Shown here one piece after another: positions 50,137-59,969 of a DNA stretch of 64,000 nucleotides. The notes beneath the pieces were generated by a model. That model saw nothing but the letters and a program-made list of their open reading frames with translations, searched no databases and had not been told where the DNA came from. Position numbers and translations under genes: made by a program. The stretch covers positions 60,433 through 124,432 of the forward strand of contig JXTC01000179.1 in NCBI GenBank assembly GCA_002914845.1, read 5' to 3'. Position 1 is the stretch's first letter, and each line of letters opens with the position of its first letter. Source of the stretch: Trema orientale (Eukaryota > Streptophyta > Magnoliopsida > Rosales > Cannabaceae).

Positions 50137-50520
50137 CCTTTAAATAAGCATTCACAAAAGAAGTGACTCTTTTTTTTTAATAAATAAAAATTATATATGT
50201 TTGCACTATGGACCAGCCAATCGATGTGTGCACATGTCCACCAAATAATTTATTGAAAAAAATAAAGGAAAATATGTAACAAATATATATATATATATAT
50301 AGGGCACCAATATATATGGATCATTCATGCATATCAATTATATGAAGAGTGTAGGGTAATCAAGTAGACCACTTTCAATGTCTTGCGGATAAGAAATGAG
50401 GCCCAAAAATTAAAGGCAAAACATAACGTCTCTCACCAAGTGAACATATATTGATAAAATGCGAAAAAAATTATTAAGCAAAAGGGGGAAGCAGCTGTAT
50501 CTTGGATCTGCCGGGAGATG
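50137..50520 (-). promoter_or_regulatory. Copy 1 upstream region with conserved blocks
   Basis: On the minus strand: a TATA-like TATTTAAA (50139-50146), about 140 bases from the ATG, followed by AGGCCT. Further upstream are a CCAAT-type word (GCCAATCG on plus, 50216-50223), GTCTCTCACCAAG (50428-50440) and CTTGGATCTGCCGG (50501-50514). All are shared with copies 2 and 3. Confidence 0.6.
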
Positions 50521-52438
50521 GATCTGTATAATGGTCCCGTACGTTTCCATACATATTATTTGAACAAGATCTCATGTGGACAAGGACGTTTGATCAATAC
50601 CTAACAGTTATGTTCAAATATATTTAATTAGGATTGCGTAGTTGATTAGTCATTTGGGTGAACAAAATGACGTTATTGATATGCTATACCTTTACCCTTC
50701 AAAAATGCTTTTAAATAATTTAATTAACGACAAAACATAAATATTAATTAATTAAACGCGTATTAGCTTCAGGCAATAAAATTATTTAGGTTATGTAGTA
50801 ATTTTTTAATTAATTTTACCATTGGATGGATCGTTGTATGTTTTTTTTTTTTTGAAAAAAAATTGTTGTATGTTTTAGAGCTTAGACAATTTCTGTTGGA
50901 TGTATTTAATTAGTTTGATTGTTTTTCTTTCTAGCTGCTTAGTTATTCTCGAGTATTTATAGATATAAGTGCACCGTGAATTAACTAGTTTGAATTTTAG
51001 GGGCACATATCAACTATTATATGGAGGAATCTCCTTGTCTAACTTAGCCTGTTATTGTAAAAAAAGTTTCTACTTTTAATAACAGTATAACTATTTTTCC
51101 TCCAAAAAAAAAAAAAAAAATAAGAAAACCTTACCGCTTCTCTCAGTTTTTTTCTTGAAAAATTATACATAATTATATATTTATCTCGGAATTTATATTG
51201 CCAAGACTTTATAATTAATTAAGTTGGTCTTCATAGGGGTGATGCGGGATATTGATATTCACATGTATACATATAAATATGTGAATTTGTGCATGGACCA
51301 AATTTGTACTCCAATTGATGTATACGTGCAGAATTCGACTTAGCTCCCCTTTCCAATTTCAATCGAAGATGTTTTGAGCGTCTGATGCGATAATTACCTG
51401 ATTTTTAATATTTTTCACTTTTATTTGTTTTCTTATTTAATTAAGAAACCTTACTACCACCACCATTACATATAAATAAGTGGTTTTCAATAGAAAATGC
51501 ACATTTGATTATATCTAATAGAGTTAAGCTAAACCATATAAGCTCTTGTGTCTCCTTAATTTGATATACTGCAATTATTTTCTTTGGTAATAACTTAAAA
51601 CAATTACTCGATGGTGACAGATTTCACCATCAACGTACATATAATTATAAAAAAGGGGAAAAAAAAAAGTAGACGTCAATGTCAATCATACTCAAATTCA
51701 TTTCAGTCCTATATTTAAGAATAATACCAAGGATACCATATGTGTTGATCAATAGTCAATATTATATGACAAATCAGTTTATTACATATTAATTATAATA
51801 ATTATAATTACAGATAGAATCCATATAGTACTGATTATAATTACTCAGTAATAAAATTACATTATATATAGTATTAGCACTAGTGGTAACATTAATAATG
51901 TCCCATAATATTACTCATAATAAAATAGTTAATTAAGTGACAAAACCATCTCTTGTAGTTTTTTTTCTTTTTATGATATACTCTTGTAAATTTGTAATTT
52001 TAGAAATTGGGAAATCATACACACCCAATTTTTAATTTGCTGACTAGCTAGATTTTCAAGAGAATAAATACCAAATTTAATCTCATCTTTTTCCTATCAA
52101 CTGATTATTTAATTGGATTAATTAAAATTATAATTGAATTTTGAAGTATTAAAAATTTAACATATATACATTAGAACAAGCGTATAATTGTACTGAGGGA
52201 TTCCAACTTTAGTATATATAGCTTTATATGTGCTTTAAACTTGGGATGTATATATTGACCATTTGTAACATTGTAATCATGATGAGAGGCAAACATTATA
52301 TATATATATATCGTTATATATATAGTGAGGAGATCAGCATGAGTTCTATATATTATGATCTCTCTAATTTTAATTTCTTTCCTCTGTGTCTTTCCTTACT
52401 TTATTGTTTTAATGGTGTATATATAAATATATATATAT
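50521..52438. other. Gene-free spacer between array copies 1 and 2
   Basis: AT-rich sequence with homopolymer runs. The blocks conserved far upstream of copies 2 and 3 were not found here. No gene is seen. Confidence 0.4.
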
Positions 52439-52680
52439 GGGCACCAATTCAGTAGGTATTTTTTTTTTAACCTATGCATAGGTATCAATTGGGCCAATAA
52501 AAAAATTTTTTGCACATTTTTTTATTATAAAAAGTAGGAGAGAGAAATAGCATTAATAATGCACGTCTTTTTATGTACTTGATTACAGCCGTTGGATCAC
52601 CATTAGATGATGATCTAACGGCTAAAAAAAAAATACCTACACATAGGTAAAAAAAAAAAATACCTACCGGATTGGCAACC
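52439..52680. mobile_element. TA-tract MITE, copy 4 (242 bp)
   Basis: Same orientation as copy 1: starts GGGCACCAATTCAGTAGGTA, ends TACCTACCGGATTGGCAACC. The interior GTTGGATCACCATTAGATGA is almost identical to copy 1. Flanks are (TA)n on both sides. It lies 146 bases beyond the 3' end of array copy 2. Confidence 0.88.
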
Positions 52681-52826
52681 TATACATATATATATATGTA
52701 TCTAATTGAGTTGGAATAAGATACAATGAAACTAAATAAACTAATAAAGTGCCGTGAGGGCTCTAAATTATAATTAAATTAGGATGTCCATCACTAAAGA
52801 AAGATTTACAGCCCATTTAAAATGCA

Positions 52827-53381
52827 TCAATTATACATCACTGAATCATACATTGTTTCTTGCCATAAAAAGTTGTATCCATGCTCCTGATCTAGGACAG
52901 CTCCATAATAATTATGTGTAGAATAATCAATGCTAATTCCTTCAATACCATTAATCATCTCATCTTCACATTGGTACACATAATAATTCATTTCATGGCT
53001 TGGTGAGCAAGGCTCTGCCTCCATGTTGATCCATCCATTCATATCAAGATCATCAAATGAAATCGTGAAATCGTGACCATTCATTTGCTCCAACTCGCAT
53101 GATTGACTGTCTTCTCTATCGAAAGTACCGGATTGATGATCAGGCTCCATACATGAATCGTGTTCAGCCTCCGTTGTGCATGAATTGATCTCTGCCTCGA
53201 GAGATCGAATCACACTATTCAATCTTTCCTCGTCTCTCTCTTCAACATCAACATGATCTTGTAACTCTTCCATTAATGACATGAGAAAGGCACCGTTGAT
53301 TTTGGAGACTTCAACTCCTTCCAATTCATCACAACCGTTGAAGCAAGCCCAATTTTTTTGAGAAATTGCAAGAGAAGCCAT
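52827..53381 (-). CDS. Tandem array copy 2: small acidic protein of unknown function (184 aa)
   Basis: A single exon. I do not recognise the family. Visible features shared with copies 1 and 3: an N-terminal W.C.NG.DE.EG block (residues ~11-22), AFLMSLMEELQDHV (31-44), a probable helix DEERLNSVIRSLEAEI (50-65), an acidic Ser-rich linker, ISFDDLDMNGWINMEAEPCS (108-126) and the C-terminal LWQETMYDSVMYN. The protein is strongly acidic, with no signal peptide, no membrane segment and no known catalytic motif. The acidic, aromatic-studded middle could be an activation or docking segment, but that is inference. Promoter blocks are shared with its neighbours. Confidence 0.8.
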   Translation of the reverse strand: MASLAISQKNWACFNGCDELEGVEVSKINGAFLMSLMEELQDHVDVEERDEERLNSVIRSLEAEINSCTTEAEHDSCMEPDHQSGTFDREDSQSCELEQMNGHDFTISFDDLDMNGWINMEAEPCSPSHEMNYYVYQCEDEMINGIEGISIDYSTHNYYGAVLDQEHGYNFLWQETMYDSVMYN

Positions 53382-53509
53382 ATTACGTACGCTAAGAATT
53401 ATAAGAGTTTTGAGGCCTTATTAATGGGGAAAGAAATCAAGGAATTGGAGAATAGTACTTTCCTAGGATATATGTTTTTCACATAATGGCTACATCAGTT
53501 AGCAAGGCC

Positions 53510-54030
53510 TTTAAATAGGCACATCACAAAGAGGTCTCCCCCTTTTTTTTTTTTTATAATTTCATTTTTCTTCTCTTTTTCTTTAAATTACGAACGGGCC
53601 AATCGACTGCATGCACATGGGCACCAAATATTTTATTGGAAAAAATAACAGATAATATGTACCGAATATATCGATCATTCATGCATATATATTGAATAAT
53701 AGATATGAAGAGTTATAGGATGAAGTGGACCACTAACAATATTCATGACCATTAAAAAATTAATGTTTCATTGTCAGACTCGAGGGCTTTGGTATTTCCA
53801 GCTTTGAAAACAAAGAAAATTCCTGTACTTAACTAGTAGCACCATGTAATGTGACTAGTACGGCAAAAGAATATGAATCATGATCATCATAAAATGAAAA
53901 ACGAACAATAATGTCTCTCACCAAGTGGACATATCGATCAAAGAGGAATAAATTATCCACTAAGCAAAACGGGGACACAGCTGTGACTTGGATATATCTG
54001 CCGGTAGATGGATCCGTTTGTGGTCCCTTT
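53510..54030 (-). promoter_or_regulatory. Copy 2 upstream region with conserved blocks
   Basis: TATTTAAA on the minus strand (53510-53517, about 130 bases from the ATG), a GCCAATCG word (53598-53605), GTCTCTCACCAAG (53913-53925) and ATCTGCCGGTAGATGGATC (from about 53996), in the same order as in copies 1 and 3. Confidence 0.6.
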
Positions 54031-54779
54031 AAAAGATCATAATTTGAACATGAGTGCATATTTGGAGCAAGGATATGTTTGATTGGTTTATTAGCGTTAC
54101 ATATTTGGTTGATTATTCGTTTGGGGAATCAAATCATGAATCATCATTAATAGTATTGGTTAGTTTGATAATTCAATAAAAAATATATTAACTAATTAAA
54201 ACGAATAGTACTACTGTACTAGCCCCACCATAAAGATGCAATTACGAACTTTCTTTTAGTTAAATCTTTATACTTGGGAACAACACGCTTTTTCTTGTTT
54301 TAATTAATTGAATGATGTTTTATACAATTCATCAGATAGCTAATCAAAAAGTCAACTAATGAGTTATGGTCAATTGAAATTATGAATATAGTTGTTTAGA
54401 ACATCTTATCATAATTACTAGAGTTTTAGTGATTAATCTTATAAGAGGACTTTTCAATGGTTATAATTTTTTTGTGACCATGAATGGATACTAAAAAAAG
54501 TAGTGATAGCATTGAATTTTTTTGATAGTAATAAATAGCATTAAATTTTTTTGGCCAACCACCAAACTAATCACCACCGTAGGATATTAGATCTAACGGC
54601 TTAAACCATTGTAACCATCAATGGATAAATATTGTTGTAACCATTTAAACTAAACCCTAATATTATATTATGAGCTTTCAAGCAAAAAAAAAAAAAATCT
54701 TGTTATAATCGCCTCCCTGTTTCTCTTTTAATCACAAATCATAATTATTAATCTCAAAATTAATGATAACGAGTAATAT

Positions 54780-55260
54780 ATAGCCTCGGATCGAGAAGTG
54801 GCTCTTGAATAAATGCTAGATGTAACATAAGCATCTAGAATCACATGGTCATGTAGGGTGTTGGATGATCAGAAGATATTAAATAAATGGTTCTCAATAC
54901 ATTTTATGTGACATTTATATGCATTTGAATAGCGGAACCAATAAGTGGCTCCCAATTAAAGTAATAAGACATGATCAGGAATTTGATACCTATTTTTTTT
55001 TTTTTTCAAATTTGCCCCACCCTCGCCTTGTGCACGTGAATATTTGGTTTTGTTTGGGTCCAAATCTCATCAATTATTGCTTTAATAAATTGATGGTGAA
55101 TAATGATCGATCCCACTACCACGTAAATTGGCCACTACCTAAATGGTCCAGCTGATCAGCTGATAATCTAACTCCACTTCATTTTTCCTACTTTCTTGAT
55201 GAGTAGTACTAACTCCAGTCATTCATGATTTGACTCCATCTTTTGTTATCAGATCATTTC
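54780..55260. repeat. Distal block upstream of copy 2, repeated at 59080-59490
   Basis: Shared words in the same order: AATAAATGCTAGA/AATAAACGCTAGG, AAGCATCTAGAAT/AAGCATCTCGAAT, ATGTAGGGTGTTG, AATTTGATACC/AATTCGATACC, CACTACCACG/CACTTCCACG, TTTGACTCCA. This suggests that the segmental duplication reaches roughly 2 kb upstream of the gene. Confidence 0.55.
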
Positions 55261-56259
55261 TTATGTCAAGGACTTCAGAAAATACAGATCATCATATTCT
55301 GAATTAAAGCATTATGCAACTTTCAAATCAAGAATGATAAAGTTCTTATTATAGGGGACACTTTAGTTGTTTAAGAAGGAAAGGTCAGATTTAATTAAGC
55401 TCCAATTATTCTTGATATTACCCTTCAAAAAAAAAAAAAAGTTCTTGATATTATTTTCAAATTTTTATAGCAATCGATATAATTTCATTTTGCTTTGACC
55501 AATTATTTTTTACCTTAGTAAACATTAAAATGGAATGAAAATAAGAATAGAAGTACAGCTATGTTCTATGTTTTAGTCGGATAAAAAACACATAAGAATT
55601 GTAATGGAGAAGATACTAATTTCAAAAAAAGCTTGAACTTACATGCATGTTTTCTTTTTGAATTGGATTGAACTCACATGTTTTCAAAAATATAAATAGC
55701 TAGGGCACCTACTTATCACAAGTTGAAAGGCTTATAATTTGGTAAAATTAAAGCTGATCTGAGGTAATGTACAAATTCAAGGAATACTGGTGTTTTTATT
55801 AATCCAAATATATCTTACTACTTGAGCGAAAATTCTCGGTAATTTCAATAAGGTACGTAGTAGACCATTTTTTTAATTAAAATTTGTACTTACAGTTTGA
55901 TTTGATATAGTAGTAATAAGGTCATAATTAATAATACCTAACAATATTAAAACTGAATCCAACATTAATTAACATCAAGACCAATTATAAAATTATTAAT
56001 TTTAGGATTATTAGCACCCAAATTGTGTTTAATTAAAACGAAAAAAATGGTTGAGGTTTCCAGCATGCATGAATCCCAATTCTTCTTGATTAATTGTTTT
56101 ATTGTATATATATTGTCTATCCTGGAAATAAATTGCACCCAAAAAAAATATACATTTGTAAAGTACTTCCATGAGAGAGACCATAAAATTAAAATATATT
56201 TTACATGCTATAGAAGAAATTAAGATTTAGAATGTATATTGATCAAAGCACTATATGCG
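55261..56259. other. Gene-free spacer between array copies 2 and 3
   Basis: AT-rich, with a poly(A) run near 55426-55440. Nothing else is recognised. Confidence 0.4.
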
Positions 56260-56805
56260 TCAGTTAAACATCACTGAATCATATATTGTTTCTTGCCATA
56301 GAGAGTTGTATCCATGTTCTTGTTCTAGGGCAAGTCCATAATAAGTATGATGAGCATAATCATCAGTAGTACATCCAATAACACCATTACTAATCTCGTC
56401 TCCGAAGTGGTACGTGTAACAATTCATTCCATGGCTAGGTGAGCAAGGCTCTGGTTCCATGTTGATCCATTCATTCATATCAAGATCATCAAATGAAATT
56501 GAGCAATCGGGACTATCCATTTGCCCTAAACTGCATGATTGACTATCTTCTCCATCGCTAATCCATTGATGATCAGATTCCATAAACGAATCTTGTTCAT
56601 CCGTTGTGGACGTATTGATCTCCTCTTCTAAAGATCGAATCACACTCTTCAATCTTTCTTCGTCGGTCTCTTCCACATGATCTTGTAATTCCTCCATCCA
56701 TGACATGAGAAAGGCATCACTAAGTCCGGAGACTCCATGAATTCCTTCAAATTCATCATCACCGTTGATACAAGTCCATTTTTCAGAAGTACCTTCGGAA
56801 GCCAT
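56260..56805 (-). CDS. Tandem array copy 3: small acidic protein of unknown function (181 aa)
   Basis: A single exon, full length, close relative of copy 2: MASEGTSEKWTCINGDDEFE at the start, AFLMSWMEELQDHVEE (31-46), DEERLKSVIRSLEEEI (48-63), ISFDDLDMNEWINMEPEPCS (103-122) and LWQETIYDSVMFN at the end. The linker (64-100) and the region after CSPSH are the most variable between copies. Function unknown; acidic, soluble-looking protein with no targeting signal. Spacing to copy 2 (start to start) is 3.42 kb, versus 3.38 kb between copies 1 and 2, consistent with repeated unequal exchange. Confidence 0.8.
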   Translation of the reverse strand: MASEGTSEKWTCINGDDEFEGIHGVSGLSDAFLMSWMEELQDHVEETDEERLKSVIRSLEEEINTSTTDEQDSFMESDHQWISDGEDSQSCSLGQMDSPDCSISFDDLDMNEWINMEPEPCSPSHGMNCYTYHFGDEISNGVIGCTTDDYAHHTYYGLALEQEHGYNSLWQETIYDSVMFN

Positions 56806-56908
56806 TTTAGAAATTTGAATAACAGTTTAGACAGATTACAAATGCCAAAGCCAAAGAAGTGAATGCCTTTAATAAGATGATGTTCCACAAATGGCACTTA
56901 GGTAGGCC

Positions 56909-57320
56909 TTTAAATAGGCATATATATCACAATAAAAATAAAGAGGTGAATATTTTTGTTTTCCCTTTATTATTATCTATGAACAAGCCAATCAGGTGCA
57001 CATGTGCACCATATATATATTATTAATAAAGATAATGAGTGAATACTAATCATGATCCATTCATGCATATCAATAATACTATAGTCATAGAGAGGAGTGT
57101 ATGGTGAACTAGTGGACCACTTTCAATATTGTCCTACCATTAAAGAAATGTTTCATTGTCGAGGGCTTTGCCATTTCAAGTTTTCCACGCAAAGAAAAAT
57201 ATGGGAGGGGAAAAAGAAGAGAAAGAAAATACGTTGTCTCTCACCAAATGAACATATCAACATCAAAGTAGGATTAAATTATGAAAAGGAAGATCTCTTA
57301 CTTGGATCTGCCGGAATGGA
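56909..57320 (-). promoter_or_regulatory. Copy 3 upstream region with conserved blocks
   Basis: TATTTAAA (56909-56916 on the minus strand, about 105 bases from the ATG), GCCAATC (56987-56993), AGTGGACCACTTTCAATATT (about 57110), GTCTCTCACCAA (57236-57247) and CTTGGATCTGCCGG (57301-57314). Confidence 0.6.
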
Positions 57321-57741
57321 TATCTAGATGGGGTATCGAATGATGTTCCATAACCATATATATATATATAAAATAGAGAATTAAGATATGGTAGCAAGAA
57401 CACATGTGGAGAAGAATTCGACACTTGATTCTATTATAATTAGCACTATATGTATATGGTTGATTGTCTATTTGGGCCAATAAAATCATTAACCATAATT
57501 ACTTCGTTGATGATTATGGTTGCATGAAATATTTAATTTATGTATGCTTTTAAATAGAATCATTAAACAATGCTCTCTTTTTTATGCTTTGTTTTCATTT
57601 TTTAAAATTGAATATTGTGCTGATGAGCACCTTAAAATAAATTAAATCGTATATACTTAATTTTACTAAACATTGAATAATATGCTTCTATGTATTGTTT
57701 AAACGTTGAATTTCTACTTATGTTGTTCTTTTTTTTTAACA

Positions 57742-58839
57742 CTAGATTAACTTTTTGAGTCCTTTTTTCCTTGTTTTAAGGAAATTCTATTCAATATTTT
57801 AAGGTAATTATGGATGTTTTTAGAGATTGTGTTTATAAGGTGTTTTATCATAAACACTCTTTGTAAATATCATGTATTGCCCAGATTATAACTATGAATA
57901 GAAAATATCAATATGCGTCATCTCATATTCAAACCATTCATCATATCTCTTCAAAAGATATTTTGTATCTCTTAACATAGTATCAGAGCTGATACCTTTG
58001 AAGTTTCTGGCGAAACTCTGGAAAACAAAAATTCAAATACCCAACCTTATTTCTGAAAAAAAAAAACAATAATGTTTTTTGACAAAAAAAAGTCTTTGAA
58101 TTTCACTAAGCCCAAATCAAAACTCAGGATACAAAGAATTTTTCAACTTACCACTGTAGATCTTCTGCACTAACGATGATACTCATCCCTAAATCAAAAG
58201 TCTTTTTGTCAAAAGTTATTATCATTACAGTCGTTAAAAATGAAGATACAAGATAAAAAAAAATTAAGGTGTCTCAGTATTAACAACAACTGTAGATGAT
58301 TTCTTGTGGTGTTGAATCGAATTAAAACCTATGTTGTGAAACTCATGATAATATGAGCTTGACATGTGAAGCTTTTGAAATTAAAGCCTATGCTATGAAG
58401 CTTATGATGGTGTGAGTTTGATATGTGAAGCTTCTGAAATTTATTGTGATACTGTGAAGCTCATATAAATTTGAGTATGACATGTGAAATTCTAGAGATC
58501 AATCTGCTGTGAAGCTCATGTTAACTTGAGTCTGGCTTGATAGATTTCCAAAGAAGTTATAAAACTCATGTACAAATTGGTATGCACTAGCTTGAGGTGG
58601 AGTGTTCAAGTGGCTTTGAGTCCTTTTTTCCTTATTTATTAAGGAAATTTTTTTCCATGTTTTAAGGTAATTGTGGCTGGTTTTAAGGATTGTGTTTATA
58701 GGGTGTTTTGTTATAAACACTCTATACATATCTTATATTTACCCAAATTATAACTGTGAATGGAAATTATTAATATGCATCATCTCATATTCAAACCATT
58801 CATTATAATTCTTCAAAATATATTTTGTATCTCTTAACA
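57742..58839 (+). mobile_element. TRIM-like miniature LTR retrotransposon
   Basis: Two ~237-bp direct repeats (57742-57977 and 58603-58839) are offset by 861 bases and end in TATCTCTTAACA. Just after the first lies TAGTATCAGAGC (57978-57989), one mismatch from the initiator-Met tRNA primer site TGGTATCAGAGC. Just before the second lies the purine-rich CTTGAGGTGGAG (58591-58602), and the second LTR starts TGTTC. The internal 625 bases have no ORF, so it depends on other elements for its proteins. The first few bases of the left LTR are eroded and no target duplication could be assigned. Confidence 0.8.
58335..58545. repeat. ~60-bp degenerate repeat inside the TRIM
   Basis: The phrase GACATGTGAAGCTTCTGAAATT and its variants recur at about 58359, 58418 and 58476, with GTGAAGCTCATG words between them, making roughly four units. 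Confidence 0.65.
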
Positions 58840-59079
58840 CTTTTTGAGGGGATAATTTATTAATTTGAAACAAAAATGTTAAGTTAGCTAACCTAGGCAG
58901 CAATGAGTTTTCTGAATAAGCATTATTTACCAAGATCGTCAAAAATTAATTGGAGAGTAGAAGAATCTTTGTGGAAACTACATTATTAATTAATTAGACT
59001 TGTGTATAGGAGGGTATATAGGGTACATGAAATTTTAGTCCTGAGTTCAGATTTATTTTGAAAAACACAAAAATCTGAG
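58840..59079. other. Gene-free spacer right of the TRIM
   Basis: AT-rich sequence with no recognised feature. Confidence 0.35.
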
Positions 59080-59490
59080 ATGAAGTGGTGATCTAGCTTG
59101 ATTCTTAAATAAACGCTAGGCATTTATATAGGTACAAAGCAAACATAATTAAGCATCTCGAATATGATCACGATGTAGGGTGTTGATAAAAGATATATCA
59201 GCTAGAACATATAAACATAGATATATAGATGAAAATGTATATATATGCGCTAGGGAAAGCTAGTGGCTCGCATGGTAATGGGCAATTCGATACCCCTTTT
59301 CTAAAGCTCCCACGTGGTGCCAGAAGTCCTTGTGTTTGATTGGAGTTTATTAGATCATATCTCATTAATTAAGTCCTATAAGTAGATTTGTTTCCACTAA
59401 TAAAACTCCTTAGGTAGGCGATAGATGATCGCACTTCCACGAAATTAATTAATTTGTCCACTTATGGGACATGGCCAGCTTTGACTCCAC
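59080..59490. repeat. Distal block upstream of copy 3, partner of 54780-55260
   Basis: Contains the same ordered words as 54780-55260 (AAGCATCT.GAAT, ATGTAGGGTGTTG, CGATACC, CCACGAAATT, TTTGACTCCACATTTT). It is displaced further from its gene than the copy 2 block, partly because the TRIM inserted between them. Confidence 0.55.
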
Positions 59491-59927
59491 ATTTTCCCCT
59501 TTTTTTTTAAAAAAAAAAAGAATATTGAATTGGCACTTGGCAGATAACTGTATCTTTTTTTTAATTTCATTATTGCTATAAGGATTCACTTTTCAGTCGA
59601 GTCGATTAAAAAAAATATTTAATTTTCAGGAAACAAAAGGAGTATATTAATTTGTTGGGAGATCTCTGAAAAAAAAGAAAAAGAAAGAAGATTAATTAAG
59701 ATCAATATTGGTCCTTGTATATTATATTAACTTGTTAAAATGTTACCTGTTTTTACTTTTTAATAATTTCCACTAAAGAGATTGACACAAAACTTCTTTA
59801 AAAGTTTAAGAACCAACACTAGAATTAATTTTTACATGAAATTAATGTCTTGTTATTAAATTTAATGGAATAAAAGACCAATTAGGACTAATGAGTCCGA
59901 AAGTCTCTTTTCATCTTTTTCAAACTC

Positions 59928-59969
59928 ACCGGAGAGAGAGATCGATCTCTCTCGATCTCTCTCTCCGGT
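59928..59969. repeat. Perfect 18-bp inverted repeat (hairpin) with 6-base loop
   Basis: The left stem ACCGGAGAGAGAGATCGA (59928-59945) is exactly complementary to TCGATCTCTCTCTCCGGT (59952-59969), with loop TCTCTC. It stands out in the AT-rich surroundings. Confidence 0.9.

Noticed and set aside
59886..59903. GGACTAATGAGTCCGAAAG resembles a hammerhead ribozyme core
   Set aside because: The catalytic CUGAUGA is changed to CUAAUGA, and there is no proper stem II loop before GAAA or paired stems I and III; most likely chance.
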